In this document: positions 47,419-57,582 of the stretch, in pieces | How the letters are laid out: the number at the start of each line of letters is the position of its first letter | Position numbering within the stretch: the stretch's first letter is position 1 | Assembly (NCBI GenBank): GCA_003978465.1 | Contig: QNZS01000026.1 | Coordinates: forward strand, 1 to 64,000 | DNA from: Sulfurimonas sp. | GTDB taxonomy: Bacteria > Campylobacterota > Campylobacteria > Campylobacterales > Sulfurimonadaceae | Direction of reading: 5' to 3' | Length of the DNA stretch: 64,000 nucleotides | Notes under the pieces: generated by a model | The model's database searches: none | The model's input: the letters and a program-made list of their open reading frames with translations, nothing else | What the model was told of the DNA's origin: nothing | Program-made: the position numbers and the translations under genes

Positions 47419-49998
47419 TTAAGTCACTACAACTTCTATATTTTCACCTTTTTTTATAAACTCTACATTCGATCCTTCTGCAACTTCCCCGCCTAAAATC
47501 AAGTCAGCTAGTTTGTCTTCAACTATCTCATAGAGGGCTCGCTTGAGTGGTCTAGCACCATAAACAGGGTCAAATCCAGCTTCAGCAATATATCTTTTTG
47601 CCTCAGGACTTAAAGAAAGTGTGATATCCCTGTCTTTTACTTTTTTGACAATACTTTCAAAGAAAATATCAACAATTCCGACTATATCTTCTTGTCCAAG
47701 TGCATTAAATATGACAACATCATCAAGTCTATTTAAAAATTCTGGCTTAAATGCCTGTTTTAATTCATTCATAACCATAGCATCAAGTTCTTCACCTGGC
47801 TCATTTGCGATTATCTTATCGCTTGCAAGATTCGATGTTAATATAATAATAGTGTTTGAAAAATCAACTGTTACACCTTTGTTATCAGTCAAACGTCCAT
47901 CATCTAATACTTGTAGTAAAATATTAAAAACATCTGGATGTGCTTTTTCAACCTCATCAAATAAAATTACCGAATACGGTTTTCGCCTAACAGCTTCTGT
48001 CAGTTGTCCACCCTCTTCATAACCAACATAACCGGGAGCAGCACCCACAAGACGTGATACTGCATGTTTTTCCATATACTCACTCATATCTATTCGAATA
48101 AGCGCTTCTTGATTATCAAATAAAAATTTAGCAAGTGTTTTAGCAGTCTGTGTTTTACCTACTCCTGTAGGCCCTAGAAAGAGGAAACTACCTATTGGAG
48201 AGTGTTCATCACTTAAACCGGCTTTATTGCGTTTAATAGCACGGGAAACAGCATGAGTAGCTTTTTCTTGGCCGATTACTGTTTTGTTTAACTCATCTTC
48301 TACATGCAGTATTTTTGTCTGCTCTGATTGAAGCATTTTATTTACTGGTATATGTGTCCAGCGAGATACAACTCCTGCAATAGAATCTTCATCTACACTA
48401 TTTTTAAGAAGTGTACCCGCTGCTTGTAATCTATCCCAGTTTTCATTTATAGTTTTTTCTTTTTCTATAAGTTTAGGAATATCTCCATACTCTATCTCTG
48501 CTGCCTTGTTAAAGTCACTTGTATTTTTCGCAAGTTCTGCTTCTCTACGCTTAACTTCAATCTCGCCTTTTATAGAAGAAATTTTTTCAAAGACCTCTTT
48601 TTCTGTCTCAAATTGAGATGTGAGCTTTTGAACCTCTTCCTCTACATCTGCGAGTTCTTTTTCTATCTCAAGTAGACGTTTTTTATTTGCAGGAGTATCT
48701 TCCATTTTAAGTGCTTCTTTTTCTACCATCAGTTCTGAACGCTCACGCTTTGCACGAGAGAGTACTGTGGGTTCTGACTCTATCTGCATCTTTAATTCGG
48801 CTGCTGCTTCATCGATAAGGTCAATCGCCTTGTCTGGTAAAAACCTATCTGCTATATATCTATCACTTAAACGTGCGGCTGCTACAAGAGCACTATCTGT
48901 AATCGTTACATTATGGTGAGTCTCTAAACGCTCTTTGATACCACGAAGTATCTGAAGCGACTGGTTAACAGTAGGCTCATCCAAGTTTATCGGTAAAAAA
49001 CGACGCTGAAGGGCTGTATCTTTTTCAAAATATTTTCTATACTCCTTTAGTGTAGTCGCACCAATAGTATTTAACTCACCACGTGCTAGTGCTGGTTTTA
49101 AGATATTTGCAGCATCCATACTTCCCTCAGATGCACCTGCTCCAACAATAGTATGAATTTCATCAATAAAGAGAATAATATTTCCATTCTTTTTTACCTC
49201 TTCTATTACTGCTTTGAGTCTATCTTCAAACTCTCCTCTATACTTTGCACCAGCAATCAGTGAACTCATATCAAGGGCTATTACTCGTTTATTTTGCAGC
49301 GAAGTTGGAACATCCCCTGCATAAATTTTTTGTGCAAGTCCCTCAACTAGTGCTGTTTTTCCTACTCCAGGTTCACCTAAAAGCATAGGATTATTTTTAG
49401 TTTTACGAATAAGAATCTGCATCATACGTGTTATCTCTTCATCACGACCAATTACAGGGGAGAGTTTTCCTTCTGCTGCCTCAGTTGTTAAGTCAATACC
49501 ATACTTAGCTAAAGAGTCTAGTGTTTCATCTGCACTTTGAGAGTCAATCTTAGATCCCCCACGTAAAGCCTCTATATTTTTAGTAAGCTCTAATGTATTT
49601 ATGTACTTTGGAAGTATGCTCGAATATGGTGCAGAACTTAGGTTTGCAAGTAAATAAGTATCTACAGCTACAAAAGAATCCCCATTTTGCTCCATAAGTC
49701 CAGCAGCTTTTTCTAAAGTGTCTACAAAACCCTTAGAGAGTCGGATACTTTCTTTTGTTACACTTGAAGATTTTGGAAGTTTTTCACTTAAACTTTTTAC
49801 ATCTAATTCCATTGCCACTTTATCTACATTCATCTTTCGTAGTATCTGATTTAAAATAGAATCAGAGTTAGTTAGCAGTGCCCATAAAAAATGTTCACTC
49901 TGTACCTCTTGATTTTTATTATGTAAGGCTAAAGAGATAGCACTCTCAATTGCTTGTGTTAAATTATGTGTTAATTTCTCAAAAATATTGTTACTCAT
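47419..49998 (-). CDS. clpB: ClpB protein disaggregase
   Basis: An 859-residue Hsp100 ATPase: N-terminal substrate domain (1-145), AAA-1 with Walker [15 protein letters not shown] (near 202), the ClpB-specific coiled-coil middle domain (about 405-520), and AAA-2 with [12 protein letters not shown] (near 605). It lacks the IGF/L loop used by ClpA/ClpX to bind ClpP. It resolubilises aggregated proteins with DnaK after heat or oxidative stress. The 131-base upstream gap has no evident heat-shock operator. Confidence 0.96.
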   Translation of the reverse strand: MSNNIFEKLTHNLTQAIESAISLALHNKNQEVQSEHFLWALLTNSDSILNQILRKMNVDKVAMELDVKSLSEKLPKSSSVTKESIRLSKGFVDTLEKAAGLMEQNGDSFVAVDTYLLANLSSAPYSSILPKYINTLELTKNIEALRGGSKIDSQSADETLDSLAKYGIDLTTEAAEGKLSPVIGRDEEITRMMQILIRKTKNNPMLLGEPGVGKTALVEGLAQKIYAGDVPTSLQNKRVIALDMSSLIAGAKYRGEFEDRLKAVIEEVKKNGNIILFIDEIHTIVGAGASEGSMDAANILKPALARGELNTIGATTLKEYRKYFEKDTALQRRFLPINLDEPTVNQSLQILRGIKERLETHHNVTITDSALVAAARLSDRYIADRFLPDKAIDLIDEAAAELKMQIESEPTVLSRAKRERSELMVEKEALKMEDTPANKKRLLEIEKELADVEEEVQKLTSQFETEKEVFEKISSIKGEIEVKRREAELAKNTSDFNKAAEIEYGDIPKLIEKEKTINENWDRLQAAGTLLKNSVDEDSIAGVVSRWTHIPVNKMLQSEQTKILHVEDELNKTVIGQEKATHAVSRAIKRNKAGLSDEHSPIGSFLFLGPTGVGKTQTAKTLAKFLFDNQEALIRIDMSEYMEKHAVSRLVGAAPGYVGYEEGGQLTEAVRRKPYSVILFDEVEKAHPDVFNILLQVLDDGRLTDNKGVTVDFSNTIIILTSNLASDKIIANEPGEELDAMVMNELKQAFKPEFLNRLDDVVIFNALGQEDIVGIVDIFFESIVKKVKDRDITLSLSPEAKRYIAEAGFDPVYGARPLKRALYEIVEDKLADLILGGEVAEGSNVEFIKKGENIEVVVT

Positions 49999-50133
49999 TT
50001 GATTCTCCTTTATGTAATCACATTATAGCAAGTTGAGTCACTAACTGTCAAGTTTTCTATATAGTTACTATCATATCTATCTTTTATAAATATCTTAATA
50101 TTATTTCACTATAATTCCATTAAAGGATTGTAC

Positions 50134-50814
50134 ATGCCAACTGTTTTAGAAGCTTTACAAAATCGTTCTTCAAAAAGAGCGTACAGTGATAAAAAAATAC
50201 CTCAAGAAACACTAGAGAGTATACTTACTGCTGCGGGGATGACACCTAGTGGTGCAAATATGCAACCATGGGTCACCTATGCTGTTAGTAATGCTGATAC
50301 ACTTAAACGTGTTGGTGATGCAGTCATTACTAAAATGGATGAAGGCATCACAAATGATCAATTTATTCAGTACTATCCAGTAAAATGGACAAATCCATAT
50401 AAAAAGCGTCGTATAGTAACAGGTTCAAATCTTTATAAACTTATGGAAGTGGATAGAAAAGACAATGATACACGTATAAAAATGTGGAAAGACAACTTTA
50501 GATGGTTTGGTGCACAAACTGTTATATTTGTATTTACAAATAAATCGAATATAGATGGCTCTCAAGGAGCACTTATTGATTGTGGTGCATATATGCAAAG
50601 TGTTATGCTTGCAGCACAGGATTTTGGTATAGACTCTTGTCCTCAAGGTTCTACCACTGAGTTTGGCCGAGTTGTTGCTGAGGCACTTGAAGTCTCAGAT
50701 GACTTAGCTCTCCTTTATAGTGTAGTATTAGGTTATTCAGACGGAGAAGCAAAAATAAACTCTTATCAACCAAAGCGTGTAAATTTACACGAGTCTGTAA
50801 CTTTTATAGATTAA
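50134..50814 (+). CDS. Nitroreductase-family FMN oxidoreductase
   Basis: A 226-residue flavoenzyme, with the FMN-phosphate motif RSSKRAYSDKKIP near residue 10 and the family pattern AAGMTPSGANMQPW near 36 and GACMQ-like GAYMQSVMLAAQDFG near 150. The ATG at 50134 is used because AAAGGA is six bases upstream. Substrate is unknown. It ends 4 bases inside the convergent desulfhydrase-like gene. Confidence 0.88.
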   Translation: MPTVLEALQNRSSKRAYSDKKIPQETLESILTAAGMTPSGANMQPWVTYAVSNADTLKRVGDAVITKMDEGITNDQFIQYYPVKWTNPYKKRRIVTGSNLYKLMEVDRKDNDTRIKMWKDNFRWFGAQTVIFVFTNKSNIDGSQGALIDCGAYMQSVMLAAQDFGIDSCPQGSTTEFGRVVAEALEVSDDLALLYSVVLGYSDGEAKINSYQPKRVNLHESVTFID

Positions 50815-51677
50815 TTTTTATGCTTGTAGCGCTCAAGCATACTTCTATTACCACTCAGTCCTCCACTATGTATATACAAAACACTCTCTCTTGTATTTTC
50901 TAAGAGAGATAGCCACATAGAGGGTGCATATAATAAATCAAACTCTACACCACTCTCTTTAAGTTTTTCATATATATCAAAGAACTCATCATATAATTTT
51001 GCAAAATGATACTTTTTTTTAGGATCTAAAATAATTAAGTTTTTAGGAATACTATGAAGTGCTTGCATCTGCTCTTTTAGATATCCTACATTACCTATAC
51101 AGGGTATTGTATAAATTGTATATTCAGGTAAAGAGAGTGCAAGATAAAGTGCTGTAGTCCCTGTTCCTGAAGGTGTAGCTATAGCTTTTATGTTAGAAAA
51201 CTCTTCTTCTTTAAACTGTACTCTTAGCTCCTCTGCTAATACTTCTAATCCCTCTTTTGCCCTTCTATCTGCCCCACCCTGGTCTATAAGTAATGTCAGT
51301 TCATCTAAGTTTAAACGTAGTCCTGATATATACTCTTTATATAAATCATTATCAAGCTCTACTATATGCATACCAAGAGAGAGTGCTTCATAATAATTTC
51401 CGTATTCTTGTGCTTTTATAATTGGGCTAATTGTTTTAGTGTAGTAGACAAACTCCCACTTTTTACTCTTACATATTGCTGCAAGTGCAAGCATTGCATT
51501 TGACTGAGTACCACCATAGGAGATGACTTTAGTAAAAGTATTTTTAGGAGTTTGAAGAAGAATATAGAGTTTCCTATATTTATTTCCAGAAAGATAAGGG
51601 TCTATAGTCTCATCTCTTTTTATAAAAAACTCTCGTCCTTCTAAAGTAATTTTAGAGATTTGAGAGACAGTGTACAA
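50811..51677 (-). CDS. D-cysteine desulfhydrase / ACC-deaminase-family PLP enzyme
   Basis: A 288-residue fold-type II PLP enzyme starting at TTG. The cofactor lysine is in LSGNKYRKLY (near 32) and YGGTQSNAML (near 55) is the substrate-binding segment. ATPSGTGTTALY (near 165) holds the phosphate. It is shorter than most (about 330). The family includes D-cysteine desulfhydrase and ACC deaminase; the choice is not possible from sequence alone, though the former is more likely in a bacterium of this kind. Confidence 0.8.
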   Translation of the reverse strand: MYTVSQISKITLEGREFFIKRDETIDPYLSGNKYRKLYILLQTPKNTFTKVISYGGTQSNAMLALAAICKSKKWEFVYYTKTISPIIKAQEYGNYYEALSLGMHIVELDNDLYKEYISGLRLNLDELTLLIDQGGADRRAKEGLEVLAEELRVQFKEEEFSNIKAIATPSGTGTTALYLALSLPEYTIYTIPCIGNVGYLKEQMQALHSIPKNLIILDPKKKYHFAKLYDEFFDIYEKLKESGVEFDLLYAPSMWLSLLENTRESVLYIHSGGLSGNRSMLERYKHKN

Positions 51678-51687
51678 GTGTAATTCT

Positions 51688-52518
51688 TTACTTAATTGTA
51701 GCTTTTTTCTGAAGTGCTTCCATTTTTGATTGCATGACAGACTTGAATTTTTCCATCTTTAAACGTTGTTCTATAAAAGGCTTTACCGTTTTAAAATTTC
51801 TAGCTACTGCATTAGTTTTTTCTTGAAGATAAATAATATGGTACCCAAACTGAGTTTTAACAGGTGTCATTGTAATAGTACCTACTTTCATTGTAAATAC
51901 TTTATTATTAAATGCTGGAACCATTTGTCCTTGAGCGAAGAAACCTAAGTCTCCACCTTTTGATCCACTAGGTCCAGTTGACTTAGACTTTGCTAATTCT
52001 TCAAATTTTGCTTGTAGTTTTTGACCACTTAAAGGCTTTAACTCATTAATGATTACTTTAGCATCTACCGCTTCTTTAACTAAGATATGACGAGCATGAA
52101 CTGCTTCTTTTTCATTAAATTCTTCTTTGTTTTTATCATAATAGTCTTTGAGTGCAGCATCTGAAATTTTTATACCATCTACAACTTTTTTCTGCCATAC
52201 TTTAATAGCCAGTTCTTTTTTCATACGTTCTTCAAGTTTTTTGTATTCTTTTTTATACTCTTTAGTTTTCAAAACACCTGTTTTTTGTGCATCACCATAG
52301 ATCAATTCTTTACCAATTAACTGTTTAAGTACCTGCTCCCTAAATTCAGATTGCTTCTCCGCTGGAACTTGGTTAAATCTTCCTTGAGTCGCATTCATAA
52401 GTTCGGTATCAACGGCTTGTTGTGTAATTTCCGTTCCATTTACTGTTACAAGAGTGTTAGCTGAAGCAACAACTCCTATCAATAATACTGCAGATAAAAT
52501 TTTTGTAGCTAATTTCAT
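51688..52518 (-). CDS. Periplasmic parvulin-type peptidyl-prolyl isomerase
   Basis: A 276-residue SurA/PEB4-like chaperone with a signal peptide (1-19, ending ASANT), a SurA-type N-terminal helical domain and a parvulin domain (about 130-225: VHARHILV, GGDLGFFAQGQMVPAF, TQFGYHIIYL). The second ATG is chosen because AAAGGA lies at proper spacing from it. It corresponds to PEB4/Cbf2 of Campylobacter and assists outer-membrane protein folding. Confidence 0.9.
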   Translation of the reverse strand: MKLATKILSAVLLIGVVASANTLVTVNGTEITQQAVDTELMNATQGRFNQVPAEKQSEFREQVLKQLIGKELIYGDAQKTGVLKTKEYKKEYKKLEERMKKELAIKVWQKKVVDGIKISDAALKDYYDKNKEEFNEKEAVHARHILVKEAVDAKVIINELKPLSGQKLQAKFEELAKSKSTGPSGSKGGDLGFFAQGQMVPAFNNKVFTMKVGTITMTPVKTQFGYHIIYLQEKTNAVARNFKTVKPFIEQRLKMEKFKSVMQSKMEALQKKATIK

Positions 52519-52778
52519 TCCCATTCCTTTGTTTTATACAGTTATTTTATTATGTATTAACTAATAGTTATTAAACGATATGGATTATAAACTTAAAGTT
52601 ATTCATTATTCCATCATAGAATCCTTTATTATACTGCTTAACAGGAGTTTACTATCTGTGACTAAAAGTTATTTCCTTATCTTTTTTGATTAAAAACAGT
52701 AAAAGAACATCCATCTCTATTACTTTTATTTTAAAAAATTTTACTTGCTTATATCGTAAACAATGCTAAACTACCGTT

Positions 52779-53423
52779 ATGATAAAAAAAGCCACAAAAA
52801 AAGAAATTTTAGAGATTCACCAACTCTTTATTGAGCGTTATGATGATGCAGTAACTGAACTTTCTTATACAAATGCTTATGAGTTAGTTGTAGCAGTTGC
52901 ACTCTCTGCTCAGTGCACCGATAAGCGAGTAAATATTTTAACTCCACCTCTATTTGAAAAATACCCAGGAACAAAAGAGTTAGCAAATGCAGAGCTTGAT
53001 GATGTTAAGTCTTTTATCAATTCATGTTCATTTTTTAACAATAAAGCAAAAAATATCATTCTTTTGGCACAAAGAGTTGAAGAAGTGTACGGTGGAGAAG
53101 TGCCGCTAGATACAAAAGAGTTACAAACACTTGCAGGAGTTGGTCAAAAAACTGCGAATGTTGTAATGATAGAGTACACAGGGGCAAACCTTATGGCTGT
53201 TGACACTCATGTATTTCGTGTTGCACATAGACTTGGACTTAGTGATGATAAAACTGCTATAGCAACAGAAGCTACACTTGTTAAAAAGTTTAAAAATGAT
53301 CTACATGCATTGCATCAAGGTATGGTATTATTTGGTCGCTATATATGTAAGGCTAAAAATCCAGACTGCGAGAAATGTTTTTTAACTGAGTTTTGTAAAA
53401 CAAAAGAAACTTTTAAAGTTTAG
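52779..53423 (+). CDS. nth: Endonuclease III
   Basis: A 214-residue DNA glycosylase/AP lyase for oxidised pyrimidines. The helix-hairpin-helix has the catalytic lysine at Lys124 (LAGVGQKTANVV), the catalytic Asp is Asp142 (VDTHVFRV), and the C-terminal iron-sulfur loop is CKAKNPDCEKCFLTEFC (C-x6-C-x2-C-x5-C). No ribosome site precedes the ATG; an extended -10-like TGCTAAACT ends six bases upstream, so the message may be leaderless. The gap of 260 bases before it holds nothing else seen. Confidence 0.97.
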   Translation: MIKKATKKEILEIHQLFIERYDDAVTELSYTNAYELVVAVALSAQCTDKRVNILTPPLFEKYPGTKELANAELDDVKSFINSCSFFNNKAKNIILLAQRVEEVYGGEVPLDTKELQTLAGVGQKTANVVMIEYTGANLMAVDTHVFRVAHRLGLSDDKTAIATEATLVKKFKNDLHALHQGMVLFGRYICKAKNPDCEKCFLTEFCKTKETFKV

Positions 53424-53432
53424 GTATAAAAA

Positions 53433-53666
53433 ATGCTACAAATAAATATGATAAAAATAAGTCTTTTAATAATGGTAAGCATACTCTTTAGTGGCTGTGT
53501 GAACAAGCATGGTATATCTGCAAAGTATTATAGTGATTGTAAAGAGTATTACGATCTTCAAGGCTATTACCACAAAGAGTGTGGCAAAGATGATATTATT
53601 ACTTATAAAGAGATTGGCGAAGCTTTAAAGAAAAAAAAGCCTGAACCTACTGGAAATGTTTACTAA
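53433..53666 (+). CDS. Small lipoprotein
   Basis: A 77-residue protein with a lipobox LFSGC at 18-22, so a mature lipoprotein of about 56 residues with two further cysteines and Tyr/Lys-rich sequence. The family is not recognised. It begins nine bases after nth and is followed by a still smaller membrane protein gene, apparently in one unit. Confidence 0.7.
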   Translation: MLQINMIKISLLIMVSILFSGCVNKHGISAKYYSDCKEYYDLQGYYHKECGKDDIITYKEIGEALKKKKPEPTGNVY

Positions 53667-53678
53667 AGGAGACTAAAG

Positions 53679-53804
53679 ATGAGCACAGGGTTAATTGTAT
53701 TTTTTGTAATCACTACCATTATTGGTATTGCAGTTGTGGTTGTATTTAGTGTTGATAGTATCGGGGCTAAATGTTTTGGGGCAGACGATAAAAGGAAAGA
53801 GTAA
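53679..53804 (+). CDS. 41-residue single-span membrane protein
   Basis: A short gene with a strong AAGGAG eight bases before the ATG. It encodes one hydrophobic span (about 4-25, GLIVFFVITTIIGIAVVVVF) and a short charged tail with one Cys. It begins 12 bases after the lipoprotein gene and abuts cmoA on the opposite strand with no gap. No family is recognised; the good ribosome site makes it likely to be translated. Confidence 0.6.
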   Translation: MSTGLIVFFVITTIIGIAVVVVFSVDSIGAKCFGADDKRKE

Positions 53805-54512
53805 CTACTTTATAGCTATAAAAGTTGCAAAGTTTGCCCAACGAAATAAAACCTCACAGTGAGTAAATCCTGCATTTTTCGCCATTTTAATATTCTCTTC
53901 TTCACTATAAGGGACAAGAACATTCTCTAAAGCCTCGCGCTTTTGCATTATCTCGTACTCCGAGTAACCCTGTGTTTTTTTAAAGTTATAGTAACATTCA
54001 ATAAGGTCTTTGTTTAGTTTTGATTCATGACTAATCACTTTTTCACTAAATATAAATACACCCTTGTCTTTTAAACTAGTCACTATTTTTTTTACAAGTT
54101 CTTCACGCACCAGTGGTCTGATAAACTGAAGAGTATAGTTACTGATAAAAATATCAGCTGTTTTGTACTCATACTCCAATATATCTGCATTTACGACTTC
54201 TATATCAGCTCCATATGCTTCGCATTTTCTACGTGCTTGTTTTAACATAGCTTCTGAATTGTCTAAACCTACTAAGCTGGCATTTACATCCAAGTCTCTA
54301 TGTATATTTAACAAAAGAGTAGCCGTGGAGCATCCTAAGTCATAAACAATACCACCCTCACTCAAATTTTTATGTGTAAAAAATTGTGTGATTTTTTGGC
54401 TCTCTTTATAAAAGGGAACACTCCGTTCTAACATATCGTCAAAAACAGCTGCGACCTCTTCATCAAATTCAAACTGTTTTTTTATCGGTTTTGTAAATAC
54501 TTTATCATTCAT
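53805..54512 (-). CDS. cmoA: Carboxy-S-adenosyl-L-methionine synthase
   Basis: A 235-residue SAM-fold enzyme that makes carboxy-SAM from SAM and prephenate for tRNA wobble-uridine modification (cmo5U). Signatures: [20 protein letters not shown] near the N-terminus and [12 protein letters not shown] (near 57) for SAM. Its partner cmoB is not adjacent. The stop directly abuts the convergent 41-residue gene. Confidence 0.92.
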   Translation of the reverse strand: MNDKVFTKPIKKQFEFDEEVAAVFDDMLERSVPFYKESQKITQFFTHKNLSEGGIVYDLGCSTATLLLNIHRDLDVNASLVGLDNSEAMLKQARRKCEAYGADIEVVNADILEYEYKTADIFISNYTLQFIRPLVREELVKKIVTSLKDKGVFIFSEKVISHESKLNKDLIECYYNFKKTQGYSEYEIMQKREALENVLVPYSEEENIKMAKNAGFTHCEVLFRWANFATFIAIK

Positions 54513-54903
54513 AGATATAATTTTATCCTAAATAGCCTATAATTATTATATTTGTAAAAAAGGTTTTATATAGAACTTGGTATGAAAACACTTGTGTTAC
54601 TTTTCCATATACTTTTTTTAAAACTGAGCATATAGAAAATATGGGCTTTTTCACCCAATAAACAACTCAAATATAATGCTATCTTTTAGAAATCAGAAAA
54701 AAATTAAGCTTTATACTCAAAGTCATCAAATAAAAAGATGTAGTGCTAGGTGTTGAAGAACTATTTTTAGCAATGAAAAAGATAAGACTTTTGATTCAAA
54801 AGTTTTTTGGTGTTTTGATCAAAATCGTCTTAAGCACCTACTTGACTTTTGCTATATAAACTACTCCCCCCCGGTACTCCAAGCATAAGGAGATCACCAA
54901 AAA
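54513..54903. other. Non-coding gap with imperfect inverted repeat
   Basis: This 391-base gap holds no convincing gene. On the plus strand a protein-like stretch (GVEELFLAMKKIRLL, then IKIVLSTYLTFAI, about 54750-54860) may be a coding relic. An imperfect inverted repeat (AAGACTTTTGAT at 54784-54795 against ATCAAAATCGTCTT at 54818-54831) lies inside it. A run of seven C (54868-54874) is unusual for such AT-rich DNA. Confidence 0.35.
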
Positions 54904-55143
54904 CTAGCTCTTTCTCTTTAGTCTCTCTTTATAGGCAGAAATAGAGTACTTACCCTGAGTATCATTTGCACCTGACTCATGCTCATATATAATACCTTGT
55001 CTTTGAGGTTTATAGTGTGTCTTTTTTATTGAAGTACTTAAGTTAGTCTCAATAGAACTAATAAGTCCACTTTTTAAATTCTTTAAAATACTTAAAACTA
55101 TCTTTATATTTACATCATCAACTGTTAATTTTATTTCACTCAT
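54904..55143 (-). CDS. Small hypothetical protein
   Basis: A 79-residue soluble protein without a recognised family. The ATG at 55143 is chosen because TAGGAT precedes it; a longer frame from 55188 would overlap fbaA. It has an N-terminal KLTVDDVNIKIVLSIL helix and a basic C-terminal tail. It starts 25 bases after the fbaA stop and may be co-transcribed. Confidence 0.55.
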   Translation of the reverse strand: MSEIKLTVDDVNIKIVLSILKNLKSGLISSIETNLSTSIKKTHYKPQRQGIIYEHESGANDTQGKYSISAYKERLKRKS

Positions 55144-55168
55144 TTTTATCCTAAGAATACAAGAGATA

Positions 55169-56248
55169 CTAGTTTCTATCCATCGCATTTAAGTCTTTAA
55201 ATGCTTGAACAACTCTATCTACAAGAGTCTCTTGACCAGCACGAAGCCATTTACGAGGATCATAGTACTTTTTATTTGGTTTATCTTCACCCTCTGGATT
55301 TCCTATCTGAGATTGTAGATAGTCATTATATTGTTTTACATAGTTTTTAGTCCCAAGCCATGTAGCCCACTGAGTATCTGTATCTATGTTCATTTTTATA
55401 ACACCATAACCGATTGCTTCGCTAATCTCGCTAGGTTCAGAACCAGATCCACCATGAAACACAAAATTTACTGGTTTGTTTGAAGTATTATGTTTTTCAT
55501 TAATGAATTTTTGAGAGTTATCAAGAATTTTTGGAGTAAGTGAAACATTACCTGGCTTATAAACACCATGCACATTTCCAAATGAAGCAGCAATAGTAAA
55601 GTGAGGTGACACCCCACCTAAAACTTCGTAAGCTAAACATACATCTTCAGGTTGTGTATAAAGAAGTGTGTTGTCCATATCTGTGTTATCTACACCATCT
55701 TCTTCTCCACCAGTACAACCAAGTTCTATCTCTATACTCATACCAATTTTACTCATACGTTCTAAATAAGCTTTACAAGTAGAGATGTTGTAGTCTAATG
55801 GCTCTTCTGAGAGATCAAGCATATGTGATGAGAAAAGTGGTTTGCCCTCTTTTAAAAAATGAGCTTCACCTGCATCAAGAAGTGCATCTATCCAAGGAAG
55901 TAGCTTTTTTGCGGCATGGTCAGTATGGAGGATAACAGCAACTCCGTAGGCTTCAGCCATCATATGAGTATGGAGTGCACCAGAGATAGCACCTATTATT
56001 GCAGCTTTTCCATTCTCGTTACTTAGACCTTTTCCAGCATAGTAAGATGATCCACCATTACTAAACTGAATGATTACAGGAGAGTTTACTTTTGCAGCAG
56101 CTTCAATTACACCGTTAATTGAGTCTGTACTTACTACATTAACTGCAGGAATTGCAAACCCCATTTTTTTTGCATGTTCATACACTTTTTGTACATCTTC
56201 ACCAAAAAGAACTCCGGGTTTTACAATATCTAAAATTCCATTACTCAT
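55169..56248 (-). CDS. fbaA: Class II fructose-bisphosphate aldolase
   Basis: A 359-residue zinc-dependent aldolase of the long class IIA type. Zinc and active-site motifs: LHTDHAAKKL (near 110), ELGCTGGEEDGVD (near 176), NVHGVYKPGNV (near 228) and FHGGSGS (near 267). It interconverts fructose-1,6-bisphosphate and triose phosphates, chiefly for gluconeogenesis in these autotrophs. A long hairpin lies 31 bases upstream of its start. Confidence 0.96.
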   Translation of the reverse strand: MSNGILDIVKPGVLFGEDVQKVYEHAKKMGFAIPAVNVVSTDSINGVIEAAAKVNSPVIIQFSNGGSSYYAGKGLSNENGKAAIIGAISGALHTHMMAEAYGVAVILHTDHAAKKLLPWIDALLDAGEAHFLKEGKPLFSSHMLDLSEEPLDYNISTCKAYLERMSKIGMSIEIELGCTGGEEDGVDNTDMDNTLLYTQPEDVCLAYEVLGGVSPHFTIAASFGNVHGVYKPGNVSLTPKILDNSQKFINEKHNTSNKPVNFVFHGGSGSEPSEISEAIGYGVIKMNIDTDTQWATWLGTKNYVKQYNDYLQSQIGNPEGEDKPNKKYYDPRKWLRAGQETLVDRVVQAFKDLNAMDRN

Positions 56249-56278
56249 AAATACTCACTTCAAAAAAATAATTCTGTT

Positions 56279-56320
56279 ATTATATTTAAAAGTTCATTTA
56301 AAAGAACTTTTAAATATAAT
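56279..56320. repeat. Perfect 17-bp inverted repeat upstream of fbaA
   Basis: Arms ATTATATTTAAAAGTTC (56279-56295) and GAACTTTTAAATATAAT (56304-56320) are perfectly complementary, with an 8-base spacer. A second, shorter repeat (ATTCGT at 56319-56324, ACGAAT at 56334-56339) overlaps its edge. It lies in the fbaA leader or promoter and could be an operator or an mRNA structure. Confidence 0.7.
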
Positions 56321-56514
56321 TCGTATACAAATAACGAATATTAAACAATGATAAAAAGTATGTTAGTCAATTCAAATATAGCTTTACCAAAATTTATTAT
56401 TGGTCATGGATTTTAATGTATCTTAAATCCAATGTTCAAATGCTTTGACCCCATTTTTGGTTTAAGTTTTACCACTTTTCAGAACATATTTTTAAAAATG
56501 TAATTCTTTTGAGG

Positions 56515-56755
56515 GAATTAGAATAGCTGCACATACTGGTGAAGTTAATGAATTTGAAGATATACTAGCGATTAAGAACTTTATAGGTGATCGGCTCAAT
56601 GTCTGTGCAAAGTACTTAGAGATTAAAAGTTTTCCTATTGCAACTGTTATGGTCTTAAATGCAGCCTAGTAAAATTTAAAAAATCAACTGTACAACATTT
56701 TAAAATAAACATGAATATGAAGACGAGACTGTCTGATTTGCTTGAAGAAGTCTAG
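56515..56755 (+). pseudogene. Remnant resembling a nucleotide-cyclase-type domain
   Basis: From about 56530 an open stretch reads RIAAHTGEVNEFEDIL, KNFIGDRLNVCAKYLEI and FPIATVMVLNAA before TAG at 56667, and a further piece with HEYEDETV near 56715. The HTGEV ... FIGDxLN ... A+YLE order recalls the C-terminal half of class III adenylate/guanylate cyclase domains. No start or N-terminal half is present, so it is a relic. The rest of the 560-base gap before the DUF3972 gene has only the inverted repeats next to fbaA. Confidence 0.45.
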
Positions 56756-56808
56756 GATTATTAATTCTCCAAACATTAACTACGATTCAATTATGTAAAA
56801 GGAACAAG

Positions 56809-57477
56809 ATGAGATTAACAGTAGATGAATACTCTAAACATTTTAAAATGTCAAAAGAGATGATACATTCAAAACTTCGTAATGGAAAGCTAAACTACAT
56901 TATAGAGGATGGTATTACATATATAATAGTTCCACGAAGTTCATTAAATCCGGAATTAAGAAGTGAAATACCTAATAATACACAAGATACACTTACGAAA
57001 GAAAAAATACTACCAAGCATAGCTATAGTTACAAAACCTAAAACGACTGTTGCTATGGTGTTAGGACTTTATCAACAAGAGAATCAACAACTCAAAGAGA
57101 AAATACTCCAACTTGAAACTAAGATAGATAGACTTATAGATGATAAAGAACAGATGTTACGTGACGAGATGGCAAAAATTGAACAAGTATATAGTTCAAA
57201 AGATGAGCAACTTAAAAGTATCTTAGAACTTGTAAATGCTAAACTTGCAGCTGGAGAGTCCCAGACAATTCACGAAATAGAAACTATTGAGAAAAAACAA
57301 GAGATTATAGAACTTAAACAGTATCTTAAAATACTTGATTTAGAAACCTATCAGAAAAAAGTAATAAAAAAAAGATTTTTAGCAGTATATGGTAAAGATA
57401 TTCGTGTTATCAAACAAAATGGTAAGCTTTACTTAGACTTCTCTAAATATGATTATAGTGATTTGCTAGAATACTAG
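56809..57477 (+). CDS. DUF3972 protein
   Basis: A 222-residue protein with an N-terminal winged/HTH-like segment (LTVDEYSKHFKMSKEMIHSKL), a coiled coil (about 90-150), and the C-terminal conserved region ending KRFLAVYGKDIRVIKQNG and YLDFSKYDYSDLL, which I associate with DUF3972, a family largely confined to Campylobacterota. The function is unknown. AAAGGAAC precedes the ATG. Good coding quality contrasts with the relic just upstream. Confidence 0.7.
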   Translation: MRLTVDEYSKHFKMSKEMIHSKLRNGKLNYIIEDGITYIIVPRSSLNPELRSEIPNNTQDTLTKEKILPSIAIVTKPKTTVAMVLGLYQQENQQLKEKILQLETKIDRLIDDKEQMLRDEMAKIEQVYSSKDEQLKSILELVNAKLAAGESQTIHEIETIEKKQEIIELKQYLKILDLETYQKKVIKKRFLAVYGKDIRVIKQNGKLYLDFSKYDYSDLLEY

Positions 57478-57582
57478 CAAATCCGTTCTCCCCTAAACTC
57501 AATTTCTCCTCCTTTTTAAACATTCATCAGTAATTTTCCTTTTAATTTTTTTTCAATCTAGTTTACTCAGCTCAGCTTTATA

